NCBI RefSeq assembly: GCF_030316765.1
Contig: NZ_JASZYT010000014.1
Location: forward strand, 1 to 64,000
From: Variovorax saccharolyticus
Lineage (GTDB): Bacteria; Pseudomonadota; Gammaproteobacteria; Burkholderiales; Burkholderiaceae_C
Reading direction: 5' to 3'
DNA: 64,000 bases
The notes under the pieces were generated by a model, which did not search any database, had not been told where the DNA came from, and saw nothing but the letters and a program-made list of their open reading frames with translations. Shown piece after piece: positions 42,090 through 51,070 of this stretch. Made by a program: the position numbers and the translations under genes. How positions within the stretch are numbered: the stretch's first letter is position 1; every line of letters begins with the position of its first letter.

Positions 42090-44105
42090 ATGGCGGTGGC
42101 AGATTCGATCAACTGGTCGGTCGCACCGAAGGTCATCACCGCAAGCGCAAGGGGCTCGCTCGCCAGCTTGCTCGAGCGCATCGCCGCCGAGTGTCCCGAT
42201 TGGGTCGTGATCGTGCGCGTGCACCCCGCGTCCGGGCTGACCTACCACTACGCGTGGCGAGTTGCGGAGATTCGGCACGTGGCCGACGGGCTGTCGGCAC
42301 AGCAATGCCAACGCGATCTCGAAGCAAGCCTCCAGCTGCACGAGCGCGGCTCGAGTCGGCGCTCGCGCGGCAGGCGCATCGAGCCCTTGCCGGCAGGCGT
42401 GTCGGAGGAAAGGGCCGCGCGCACCGTCGACCTGGATGCCGACGGACAAGTGGTGGCGATCGGCGAGCCGGCGACCACGATGTCGGGGCCTTCGACGGGA
42501 CGGTCGGGAACGCGCGGCGGATTTGCGATGCGCGAGAACTTCCCGGGGGCGAGCGTCGACGCGGCAGCAAGTCCGGTCCCGACGCCGGCGACCATCGGGA
42601 CCACGATCTCGGCTCAAGCGCCGGCTGAGGTGCAGCTGCAGCAGTTGCAGCTGATCGAGTTCCGGATCGAGGTACGGGATACGGACGCGAAGCCGCTTCC
42701 GATGCGTGTTTCCGCGCAGGTGCAGCCCGACAAGCCGATCGTGGTCGACCTGTCCGTGGCGCGCCCGCTTCTCGCCGTGGTCGGGCCGAGTCAGCAGGTG
42801 GTGCCGCCGCCGTTGCCGGGTCAGCCCCGGGTCGGGTTCTTTCAGGTGTCGGGACAGGCGGTCGGCCTGGTCCAGTTGTCGCTGACATTCAGGCAGGGCG
42901 CGAGCGAGCTGGGCAGCATCGGCCTGGCGGTCGACGTGGTCGCAGCCGGCGCATCGAGCGCCCAGGTGTCGGCGCACGGGCAGGTCTCCACGCCCGATGC
43001 GAGCGACGACGACATGCTGCAGTTGCTGATCGAGCAGCGTCTGGTGGATGGCAAGCTGCGATACGAATACAAGCTCTACAGCGAAGCGCTGGGGTTCAAC
43101 TTCCTGACCTTGCAGAGCAACGCGCTGCTCGATCGCGGCGAGGGCGAGGCGAAAACACTGCTTGACTACGTGGACCGGATCTACGAGCGCACGACGGCCG
43201 AGGTGCGCAGCGTCAAGGACCTCGAGGAGCTGCAGCGCAAACTGCGCGCGCTTGGCGGCAGCCTGAGCCTTGACCTGTTCGACAAGGATGTGGCGCGTGC
43301 GCTGTGGCCCTTGCGAGCGCGGATCGGGTTGATTCGAATCACCTCTTGGGAGCCGTACATTCCGTGGGAATTGCTGCGCCTGCACGATCCGGACCGGACG
43401 GGTGAATTCGACGAGCGCTTCCTGGCTGAGTACGGATTGATCCGATCGCAACACGGCGCGGCACCGGCGCGAGAATTTGCGTTGAAAGACTGGTGCTGGA
43501 TGGCGGCGGAGTTTCCGCTGGGCACCCACCTGCCCGCCGGTGACACCAGCTGGTTCAGCGACACATTGCCGCAGGTCCACGGACTGTCGTCGATCAAGGT
43601 GGCTGCCGACGCCTCCGCATTGCTGAAGGTCCTGCACGACGGGGCGTTCGATGTCCTTCACCTCGCCTGCCACGCGGAGGCCGCGCAGAACAAGATTGAC
43701 CGTGCGACCCTGATCATCGGCGACCGTGCATACGAATCGGGCGCGCCCGAGCTGATCCAACTGGCGCCGGAGGACGTCAAGACCGAGGCGCGCTTGAGCG
43801 GTCGGCGTCCGCTCGTGTTCCTCAACGCTTGCGAGTCGGGGCGGCTTGCGCCGGACCTGACCGCCTGGGGCGGCTGGCCCGAAGTCTTCCTCAAGGCCGG
43901 GGCGGGCGCGTTCGTCGGGACCTCTTGGGCCGTACGCGACAAGCCGGCCACGGTGTTCGCGCGCACGTTCTACGAGGCGCTGCTCGCCGGAAAGCGGCTG
44001 CATCAGGCGGCTGACGACGCGCGTGCGGCCGCACGCGCGCTCGGGGACTCCTCATGGCTCGCGTTCAAGGTGTACGGGCATCCGTTCGCGACGCGTGCGC
44101 CGTGA
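42090..44105 (+). CDS. CHAT domain (caspase-like) protein
   Basis: The 671-residue product ends in a CHAT protease domain (about residues 400-671): VLHLACHAEAAQN holds the catalytic His (His528) and PLVFLNACESGRL the catalytic Cys (Cys581), followed by VFLKAGAGAFVGTSWAV and ARTFYEALLAGKRLHQAADDAR. The N-terminal 400 residues contain a first part (WVVIVRVHPASGLTYHY), a linker and a beta-rich stretch (LSLTFRQGASELGSIGLAVDVV) with no repeat or domain I can name. It may bind the partner or sense a signal. It follows the lipase gene with 1 nt between stop and start and its stop is inside the palindrome shared with the convergent TPR-CHAT gene. Confidence 0.88.
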   Translation: MAVADSINWSVAPKVITASARGSLASLLERIAAECPDWVVIVRVHPASGLTYHYAWRVAEIRHVADGLSAQQCQRDLEASLQLHERGSSRRSRGRRIEPLPAGVSEERAARTVDLDADGQVVAIGEPATTMSGPSTGRSGTRGGFAMRENFPGASVDAAASPVPTPATIGTTISAQAPAEVQLQQLQLIEFRIEVRDTDAKPLPMRVSAQVQPDKPIVVDLSVARPLLAVVGPSQQVVPPPLPGQPRVGFFQVSGQAVGLVQLSLTFRQGASELGSIGLAVDVVAAGASSAQVSAHGQVSTPDASDDDMLQLLIEQRLVDGKLRYEYKLYSEALGFNFLTLQSNALLDRGEGEAKTLLDYVDRIYERTTAEVRSVKDLEELQRKLRALGGSLSLDLFDKDVARALWPLRARIGLIRITSWEPYIPWELLRLHDPDRTGEFDERFLAEYGLIRSQHGAAPAREFALKDWCWMAAEFPLGTHLPAGDTSWFSDTLPQVHGLSSIKVAADASALLKVLHDGAFDVLHLACHAEAAQNKIDRATLIIGDRAYESGAPELIQLAPEDVKTEARLSGRRPLVFLNACESGRLAPDLTAWGGWPEVFLKAGAGAFVGTSWAVRDKPATVFARTFYEALLAGKRLHQAADDARAAARALGDSSWLAFKVYGHPFATRAP

Positions 44106-44115
44106 TTCACGGCGC
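44097..44115. terminator. Perfect 19-bp palindrome holding both stop codons
   Basis: GCGCCGTGA-T-TCACGGCGC is a perfect inverted repeat around one T. The TGA of the CHAT gene (44103-44105) and the TGA of the TPR-CHAT gene (complement of 44107-44109) are its inner arms, one nucleotide apart. A hairpin of this kind would end transcription from both sides, though no T-tract follows. Confidence 0.6.
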
Positions 44116-47100
44116 GTCGGGAAAACCGGTCAGGTAGAACGCGGCCCAATGAACCGAATCGGCAAACGGGCGATTGGCGGCCGGGACCTGTCGCAGTCGC
44201 TCCCTGCCCAGCTCGATCGTCGGCTCGTCGATGCCGCGTGCGCACCATTCGTCAAGGCGCGCATCAAGTTCGGCGCGGTCGGCGCGGCGAAGCCACCGTG
44301 CCGCATGAGCGATCGCACCGGACCAAGGCAGGTCGCCTCCCATCCACCGTGCCATTGCTTCATCCACGAACAGACAGGCGGCAAGGTCGTCCACCCGCCA
44401 CATCGTCGCCAGGACGCCGCGGCAACCGGCTGCCAGCAGGGCGCCGGGAAGGCCGATCGCATCGTCGAGCTCGTCGGCATCTTCAGTGCGGCCAGACTCG
44501 CAGGATGACAGGATTGCGAGCCGGCATCGGATGTCGGCAAGGTCGATCACGCGGCGCACACTGAGTTCGCTGCCGGTTCCGGCGGGATCGGGCGCGCAGT
44601 GCAAGCGCGATTGCAGGGGATCCAGCGGCTCGAAGCTGCCGTGCCCGCAGAAGTGCACCAACTCGGTGTCGACGAAGAGCGACAGCGCCGCATCGGGGGT
44701 CGCTTCGCTCTCGCTTCTCGCGCTGATCCGGCTGCCGGACATGTGCCCTGCAGCGAGCGCGGCCTCGGCCGCCGCAAACGGCAGATCGCCGTTCGGATCG
44801 ATGGCCTGGCCAAGTGTGGCGCTACGGCTGATCGGGTCGCTCCGGCTCGCTCGGTCGAGCAGACGTAGCGAGGGGGCGTAGCGCAGCTCCCATCGGTCTT
44901 GGGCCGTCGCGTGGTCGTCAAGACGGGCAGCGTGCAACGGGAGCATGTTGAAGCCCGCGCCGGGCGAGAGGATCAATCGGCGTGTCCGACCGCCGAGTAG
45001 GCCCCCGATCTCGGGCCACAACAGCGCTCCCAGTACTTGGGCGCAGTGGGCCAGGGCCGGCTGCAACTGCTCGGCGTGGCTGCCGCGCAATGCTTGAAGG
45101 ATGCCGGTGTCGCCGTAGAGAATCTCCGCCACATGTTCCCTGCGCAGGCGGTCGCTGACCATGCCGACGCTCCAGGCGACGCCCCTTTCGTCGCGGCCGG
45201 CGCAGGTGATCAGCGTGTCCGGGTTGCCGAGGCCGAGGTAGACGACGGCATGCCCGGGCGGGATGGCGCGAGCGAGTGTCGCGAAGTCCTCCAGCCCGGC
45301 ATCGGGCGCAGGCGGCGCTGGCGGCAGCAATCGGGCCAGCGAGTCGCGGGTTGCGAGCGAAACGGCGAGTTGCTCACGCAGGACGGTGTCCTCGCGCATG
45401 GCGCCGACGCGGCGCCGACGCTGCAGCCGGTCGATCTGGTCGAGCACGACCTCCCAGCGTTGCACGATCGCGGGCGACGCCGACGCGAGTTGCTGCCGGC
45501 GCTGGGTAATCACGGCGTCGTAGTAGCGGCCACGGCCGGCTTCGATGAAGCCGATCGCGCTGGCCGCATCGTTTGCCAGCAGAGCGTCTTCGACGGCCTG
45601 GCCGAACAGCGCCTGATACCGCAGCGAGCGGCGTCGGTGTTCGCTCGGCGATTCGTTTCGCAGCGCGTCTCGGCGCTGGCGAAAACCCTCGCGATAGATC
45701 TCGCGAGCGGTGCGCCAGTCGTTCAGTCGCGCCTTCAGGCGGGCCCGCACGCCGGCCAGCATCGACGCCAGGTCGCCAAGGTCGTGCGCGTCGATGAGGG
45801 CGCGGGCTGCTTCGATCTGGGCCGCCGCGCGATCGTTCTCGCGCAGCTGGAAGTAGGTCGTTGCGAGGTTGATGCGGTCGATCGCTTCGTCTTTCCATGC
45901 CGTCGCACCCTGGTGCAAGTCGATGGCGCGGCACTGCAGGTCGGCGGCGGCGGCAAATGCGCCATGTGAAACCCTCAGATGGGCGAGCAGGTCGAGCGCG
46001 TGGGCCTCGGCCTTGACCAACCCGTGCTGGCGTGCCAGGCCGGCCGCCTCGAGGTACAGCGCCTCAGCCCGCGCGTCGTCGTGCCGGGCCTTTGCGACAT
46101 CGGCCAGTCCGAGCAAGGCAGGTGCTTCATCGGGGGCGCTGCCGCTGCTGCGGGCGATCTGACGCGCCGCCGCGAACATCGCTTCGGCGGCGTCGTGTTC
46201 GCCGATCGCGGCGTAGGCCATGCCGAGGTTCGACGCGATGGCGCGCTCGTGCCCCGACCGGCCGGCCGCGCGAGCGCTCGCCAGAGCAGTTTCAAGCAGC
46301 GCGATGCCGGCATCGGTTGCGCCGGATTCGACTTCGGCCCAGCCCAGCGCATTGCCGAGTTCGGGGCCGAGTTCGACGCCAGAGGCGAGTTGCCGAGCTT
46401 CGTGCAGATCGGCGCCGGCCTCGTCGTGGCGGCGCAGCGCCTGAAACGCCTGCGCCCGCGCAACCAGGAGACGGACGAGTTCGGTGCCGCCTGCGCTGCG
46501 CTGCTCCTCGATCAGCCGTGCATAGGGAGCAAGTGCCTGCTCGGGTCGACCGGCGGCGACGTTCGCATAGGCCAGCGAGAACTCGGCAAGCGGTCTGCGC
46601 TCGATGGCCAAGGATTCGCCGAACGCGGCCAGCGCGCGATCGACTCGGTCGGTGTCGATGCACAGCTGTCCCAGGTGCAGCAACGAGGTCGCCAGCAATG
46701 TGCTGCGCCCGTGTTGCCGCGCGAGCTTCACTGCCCGCTCGGCGTGGGCGATGCCCGCGGTCTGCGGGCTGACGTCGGGGCTCGCCAAGTACTGAAGCGC
46801 ACGGATCTGCTCGTCAACGTCGCCGAGTTCTTCGAACTGCCGCAACGCCGTCAGCATCTCGGCCCGGCAACCGGCCAGGTCGCGTGCGTCGAACAACAGG
46901 CGAGCCAGGTTGGCATGCGCCTGCGGCTCGCGCCAGTAGGCCGGCTGGCCGGACAAGCGGCGCAAGCCCTCGCGGTAGCGTTCGATGGCCTCGTGCCGGT
47001 CGGCACGCAATGCGAGCGCTTGGGCGGCGTTGAACCAACGGTCGGGGTCGAACGCTGGCTCCTCGAACACCGCAGTGTCGATCTGTCCCAGAGCGTTCAG

Positions 47101-48498
47101 CACTGCCACCATGTTCTCTTCGGTGGCGCGCAGGCCCTCGAGGTCGTGCGCCGCCCGCTGTCTGGAGGCCAGCGCCTCGTAGGCCTGCAATTGACGCTGT
47201 GGCCCATCGTTCCTGCGGGCGTTGATCTGGGTGCCCTCGGCCCTCAGGGAGAGTTCGACGTCCCCGACTTGGTCGGCTAGTTCGCGCGCGTCGGTCGCGA
47301 GCTTCAACGCAAGATCGAATTCGTGCCGCTCCAAGCGCCACTCCGAAAGCCGGATGAGGAGGTCGGCGCGCAGCGCGTCGTCCACGCCGGCCGGCAGGCG
47401 GCGCTCGGCGATCAGCAGGATATCGGAGGCCTTCGCGGGCTTGCCGCTCCGGCGATAGCAATATGCCGCCAGCCGAGCGCAACGCGCTGCCAGCTGCACG
47501 TCCCTGGCAACGCGTGCGACCAGGTCGAGCAGGCCCGGCAAGTACCTCGCATCGCGCAAGCCCGGCACGACGAGGAGGAAGCATAGGTCGTCGTCACCGA
47601 CACCACAGGTGGCGGCAGCTTCGGTGGCCTCCGGCACGCCGATGCGTCCCCTGCCCAGCAGCTCGGCAAGCAGGAGGATCGCGGCCGGCCCACCGCGGGT
47701 CGGATGACTGGCATCGCGCTGTACCGAGGCAGTGGCGTCGGCGGCCTTTTTGTCGTCCCACCCGAATTGAGCCTGTGCGGCGAGCACTGGTTCGGCCATC
47801 GCGGGGTCGGGGGGCGCGGGACTGGTGTCGTGCCGGCGCCGCCAGCGAGCCAGCAGCTCGTCGAACTCGGGTGCTTCCAGGGCCAGCATCGAGGGCAGTT
47901 CGAGCGAGACGGTGCCAGACGTTGGGTCGGGGCGCGGCGGAAGGCGCGAGGCGAGGCTCGGATCGATTAGTGTCGCGAGGCGCTTCGCGAGGTCCGCGTG
48001 CCCCGCCTCGAGAGCAGCATGCGCGGCTTCCGCCAGCACGGTTTCGAGGTGCTTGCGCATCTCGGCGCTGCGTTCGGGCTTGCGCCGGGCGTGCTCGTCC
48101 AGTGCGATCAGTGCGTCGGCCAATGCCCCCGCTGCAGCGTCGCTGTCGTGAAAGCCCTTCCACCAGACGATGCCAAGGTGGAGCCGTGCCAGCACGCGGT
48201 GTTCGATCGCCGCACGCTCGGTCAACTCGACGGCGCGGCGGGCATGCTCGAGTGCCGGCGCGAGATCGCCCTTCTTGAGCAGCGCAGGCACGAAGTTGAG
48301 CAACAGTACTGATTCGTTGCGGGCATTGGCCACACGGCGGACTGCCGCGGTGGCGTGCTCGAACAGGTCGAATGCGTCCGAGTCGCCGTTGGCCAGCGCG
48401 AGAATCGCCATGTTGTTGAGCGCAGTCGCTTCGGCGCGCGCGTCGCCCTCGGCGACCGCTTGCCGGAGCACCTGCAGTGCTTCGTCCCGGGTTTGCAT
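44107..48498 (-). CDS. TPR-CHAT protein (1463 aa)
   Basis: About the first 1000 residues are tetratricopeptide-like helical repeats (ALNNMAILALANGD, RAVELTERAAIEHRVL, AIASNLGMAYAAIGEHDAAEAMF, AYANVAAGRPEQAL and others), then a CHAT domain forms the last 400: LILSPGAGFNMLPLHAA, DTELVHFCGHGSFEPLDP with the catalytic His at residue 1286, CRLAILSSCESGRTEDAD with the catalytic Cys at residue 1333, and GLPGALLAAGCRGVLATMWRVDD. By family knowledge such proteins are proteases held inactive by their repeats until a ligand binds. It follows the TPR gene by 3 nt and converges on the lipase-CHAT pair. A start at the ATG at 48498 is clear. Confidence 0.9.
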   Translation of the reverse strand: MQTRDEALQVLRQAVAEGDARAEATALNNMAILALANGDSDAFDLFEHATAAVRRVANARNESVLLLNFVPALLKKGDLAPALEHARRAVELTERAAIEHRVLARLHLGIVWWKGFHDSDAAAGALADALIALDEHARRKPERSAEMRKHLETVLAEAAHAALEAGHADLAKRLATLIDPSLASRLPPRPDPTSGTVSLELPSMLALEAPEFDELLARWRRRHDTSPAPPDPAMAEPVLAAQAQFGWDDKKAADATASVQRDASHPTRGGPAAILLLAELLGRGRIGVPEATEAAATCGVGDDDLCFLLVVPGLRDARYLPGLLDLVARVARDVQLAARCARLAAYCYRRSGKPAKASDILLIAERRLPAGVDDALRADLLIRLSEWRLERHEFDLALKLATDARELADQVGDVELSLRAEGTQINARRNDGPQRQLQAYEALASRQRAAHDLEGLRATEENMVAVLNALGQIDTAVFEEPAFDPDRWFNAAQALALRADRHEAIERYREGLRRLSGQPAYWREPQAHANLARLLFDARDLAGCRAEMLTALRQFEELGDVDEQIRALQYLASPDVSPQTAGIAHAERAVKLARQHGRSTLLATSLLHLGQLCIDTDRVDRALAAFGESLAIERRPLAEFSLAYANVAAGRPEQALAPYARLIEEQRSAGGTELVRLLVARAQAFQALRRHDEAGADLHEARQLASGVELGPELGNALGWAEVESGATDAGIALLETALASARAAGRSGHERAIASNLGMAYAAIGEHDAAEAMFAAARQIARSSGSAPDEAPALLGLADVAKARHDDARAEALYLEAAGLARQHGLVKAEAHALDLLAHLRVSHGAFAAAADLQCRAIDLHQGATAWKDEAIDRINLATTYFQLRENDRAAAQIEAARALIDAHDLGDLASMLAGVRARLKARLNDWRTAREIYREGFRQRRDALRNESPSEHRRRSLRYQALFGQAVEDALLANDAASAIGFIEAGRGRYYDAVITQRRQQLASASPAIVQRWEVVLDQIDRLQRRRRVGAMREDTVLREQLAVSLATRDSLARLLPPAPPAPDAGLEDFATLARAIPPGHAVVYLGLGNPDTLITCAGRDERGVAWSVGMVSDRLRREHVAEILYGDTGILQALRGSHAEQLQPALAHCAQVLGALLWPEIGGLLGGRTRRLILSPGAGFNMLPLHAARLDDHATAQDRWELRYAPSLRLLDRASRSDPISRSATLGQAIDPNGDLPFAAAEAALAAGHMSGSRISARSESEATPDAALSLFVDTELVHFCGHGSFEPLDPLQSRLHCAPDPAGTGSELSVRRVIDLADIRCRLAILSSCESGRTEDADELDDAIGLPGALLAAGCRGVLATMWRVDDLAACLFVDEAMARWMGGDLPWSGAIAHAARWLRRADRAELDARLDEWCARGIDEPTIELGRERLRQVPAANRPFADSVHWAAFYLTGFPDAP

Positions 48499-48501
48499 GG
48501 T

Positions 48502-49977
48502 TCACAGGTCGAGGCGATCGGCGGCGGCGCGCAGATCAGTCGCAGCCGCCTTGTCGCCGAGCCGGTCGAAGCGCTCGGCTGCCGCATTCAGCGACGCTGC
48601 GGCACTCATCAGGTCGTTCTGTTCCTCTTCGATCTTCGCGCGTTCGAGCAGCAGGGCGACCGCGATACGCTGATCGTCATCGTCGTCAGCTCTCACCGCC
48701 TCTAGTCCGGCGGCGATATGCTCCAGAGCGACCTCATGGTCGTGGCGCTTGCTGCCGGCTATGGCGGCATTCAGGTGCATCTGCAATTCGCGCTCGCGCC
48801 AGGCTTCGCGAGTCGGGCCCTCGGCGCCGAGGCGTGCACTGGCCATGCGTTCAAAAGCCTCCTGATGGCGCCCATCGTGCTGCAGCATCGCCGCGAGGTT
48901 GCCTTCCGCAATTGCGATGCGGTCGGACTCGCCGGTGCGATGCGCCGCCACCGACGCCTCTTCCAGTAGCACGCGGGCCTCGCGAACGTCGCCGAGGTTC
49001 AGCAACAGCGATCCGAGGTTGCCGCACCAGCGCGACAGGTTCACGTCGTCTTTCTGGATACGACAAAGCTCAATGGCGCGCGCGTAGGTTTCGAGCGAGG
49101 CGCGCTGGTTGCCAAGCCGGCGATATGCAACTGCCATGTCACCGAGCAGACCGCATAGCAGCGCTCGGTCGTTCCGAGCGGATGCTAGCGCTTCCGCGTG
49201 GCGGAACCATTCCAGCGCTTCGAGCGTTCGCCCGGCTTCGAGCAGGTCGCCGGCGTGTCGTTCGGCGACCTGCGCGGAGTCGCCGGCGGGCCGGTCCGCA
49301 CGCAGTGCGGGTAGCAGCGGCGCCAACGTCGCTTCGAAGCCGAGCTTGATCGCCAAGTCCGCGAACTGACGCGCGGTCTGCAAGTCGCCGCTGATCGCGT
49401 GATAGCTGGTGCCGTTGACGACGACCTTGCCGAGCAGGCTGGCGAATGCCGAGTCGGCCTTAGCCAGCGGAACAATGCGGGCAAGCGCATTGTTGAGGGC
49501 GAGCAGTGCAGACCGGATGTCGCCTTCTTGGTGGCGCAGCTGCGCGTCGAGCAGTTCGAAGTAGGCGCGCAGTCCCTCGTCGCCGAGCTGGACCGCCAAG
49601 GCCGCACCTTCGTCTACGTCGGCCGACGTGAAGGCCTGGGGGGCGGAAGCGATCCGGTCGTGGACCTGAAAGACGCGCAGCGTGAGGACCTTTTCCGGCG
49701 AATCCTTGATATGGTCGTCCAGGGCTTCATACACGGCTGGATCCGCCTGCCCGGGTCCGCGATAGGCTTTGAGCAGCTTGTAGACGGCTTCGGCTTCTTC
49801 CCAGGAGACCCCGCCGTAGGGCGGCGAGCCGCCTACCGACCAGATGAGGTCGTTGAACGCCTCCTCGCTCGCAAGCGCGGAGAAGCGCCGCATCCAGTGC
49901 GGCCACGCGATGTCTTGGGGCGCCACATCATCTCCCGCGGTTGCCGGCAGTGTCCATCGCTTTTGCGAGCGGCGCAA
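48502..49977 (-). CDS. TPR-repeat protein, partner of the TPR-CHAT protein
   Basis: The product (up to 491 aa) is made of tetratricopeptide-like helices in the second half: LLCGLLGDMAVAYRRLGNQRASLETYARAIEL, WCGNLGSLLLNLGDVREARVLLEEA, AEGNLAAMLQHDGRHQEAF and an Asp-rich DDDDDQRIAV linker. The N-terminal part (FNDLIWSVGGSPPYGGVSWEEAEAVYKLLKAYRG) is unlike a TPR. The start is uncertain: a TTG at 49977 gives the longest form and the ATG at 49893 (MRRFSALAS) another. No enzyme domain is visible, so it may be a sensor or adaptor. It ends 3 nt before the next gene. Confidence 0.82.
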   Translation of the reverse strand: MRRSQKRWTLPATAGDDVAPQDIAWPHWMRRFSALASEEAFNDLIWSVGGSPPYGGVSWEEAEAVYKLLKAYRGPGQADPAVYEALDDHIKDSPEKVLTLRVFQVHDRIASAPQAFTSADVDEGAALAVQLGDEGLRAYFELLDAQLRHQEGDIRSALLALNNALARIVPLAKADSAFASLLGKVVVNGTSYHAISGDLQTARQFADLAIKLGFEATLAPLLPALRADRPAGDSAQVAERHAGDLLEAGRTLEALEWFRHAEALASARNDRALLCGLLGDMAVAYRRLGNQRASLETYARAIELCRIQKDDVNLSRWCGNLGSLLLNLGDVREARVLLEEASVAAHRTGESDRIAIAEGNLAAMLQHDGRHQEAFERMASARLGAEGPTREAWRERELQMHLNAAIAGSKRHDHEVALEHIAAGLEAVRADDDDDQRIAVALLLERAKIEEEQNDLMSAAASLNAAAERFDRLGDKAAATDLRAAADRLDL

Positions 49978-51070
49978 GCTTGCATTCGGTCTATATCCAA
50001 GCAGCTGCCAGCGCGGCTCGAAGCGACACGAGTCGCTCCAGTACCGCTGCGAGAGGCAGGTTAGTCATCGCACGCAAGCTGTTGATTCTCAGAGGAAAAT
50101 CTGTCGCGATCGCATCATTAAGCAAAGTCCGAATGCCCCAATAAGTGCGGTTTATCGAAATAACTGTCGAAACGGTGGCAATCGCTTGCCTCTCTGCCAA
50201 CGACTATTAGGGGACAATTATGTTGATTCACCTACCTGGCTCCGTCGAAGGCCGCGGGGAAAAACGGCAGAGCGGGGAGGGCGGCGGAAAGGGTCGATCC
50301 GGCCGAGGGAGTGGAGGGGCTTTGATCCGATATCCACTCCGGGAAAACCGGCACGGCATAGCAAGAGAAGGGCGCCGCGGTCTGGCGCGGGCCTGCGACA
50401 AACTGTCGCGGGCTCGCCGGAGTCAGCATCGCTGGCTCTCGCACGTCTGGCACCTTCCCAAGGAGCCCCGTCATGCCATTTCTTGCGCCCTCGTTCGCCC
50501 GTCTGCCACCCCTAGCCTATCCGCCTTGGTGAGCGTGAAGTACTGCTGGACGTCGAACTCGGACAGCCTGGCAGGAAGATTGTCGGCTCCGACATAGCGA
50601 TGAGCGAAGGTCATGGCGCGGTCCAAGCCTTTCCAAACGGGGCGCCAATTTACGCCAACCATGGACGCCGGACGAACCGCCCATCAGTTCGCGGTGGGGC
50701 GCACACCGGACACCCGGGATGCAGGCGTATCAATCTGCACGAAAAAGCCGATTACCCTCCGGTGGAGGCCTGCACCAGCCCGGCGCGGATCGCCCGGCTC
50801 GGGGCGAGCGGTGTGGAGTTTCTCGGCTAGTCTAGGGGTGGAGCGGGCAGTCCTGCGCGAATTGGGTAGCCGTCGGCCAGCGAAGAGTCACCGACGGCCG
50901 CGTCCTAGGAAGCACATCAATAGCTCTAAAGTACTCATCTTTTATGATGACGCGCGCTTGAAAACCCTGGAAGATGCTGTGCGGGAATCGCCCTGACACG
51001 GAGGATTGGGAAAAATGAGTACCCTGTCGCGCGCGCTCTCTGGCCTTTCGTCACGGCGGACAGGTCAAGC
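49978..51070. other. Spacer between the two modules, about 1.1 kb, no intact gene
   Basis: The spacer lies between divergent operons and should hold both promoters. A short minus-strand frame at 49991-50068 (MTNLPLAAVLERLVSLRAAL, 25 codons) ends 14 nt before the TTG start of the TPR gene and could be a leader peptide. A Tn3-like transposase scrap is at 50471-50662. I see no other feature. Confidence 0.4.
50471..50662 (-). pseudogene. Possible N-terminal scrap of a Tn3-type transposase
   Basis: On the minus strand NLPARLSEFDVQQYFTLTKAD resembles the start of Tn3-family transposases (an 'LSxFDxxxYFTLxxxD' pattern), but the frame is short (63 residues) and the rest of the 1000-residue protein is absent. 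If correct it marks a past Tn3 insertion between the two modules. Confidence 0.35.

Noticed and set aside
41871-44003. Minus-strand open frame of 710 codons opposite the CHAT gene
   Set aside because: The plus-strand frame has clear CHAT motifs; the antisense frame has no family and typical shadow composition.
45979-47280. Plus-strand open frame of 433 codons inside the TPR-CHAT gene
   Set aside because: Antisense to the repeat region and not protein-like.
44107-48498. TPR-CHAT protein as part of a type III-E CRISPR (Csx29-like) system
   Set aside because: No Cas7-11 gene, no CRISPR repeats and no other cas gene are in the window, so only the general architecture is shared.
40706-49977. Bacterial gasdermin operon with CHAT protease
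   Set aside because: I found no small gasdermin-like gene beside either CHAT gene; the neighbour is a lipase.
49991-50200. 69-codon minus-strand frame just before the TPR gene
   Set aside because: Starts with TTG, no ribosome-binding site, no family; only the last 25 codons from an ATG might be a leader peptide.
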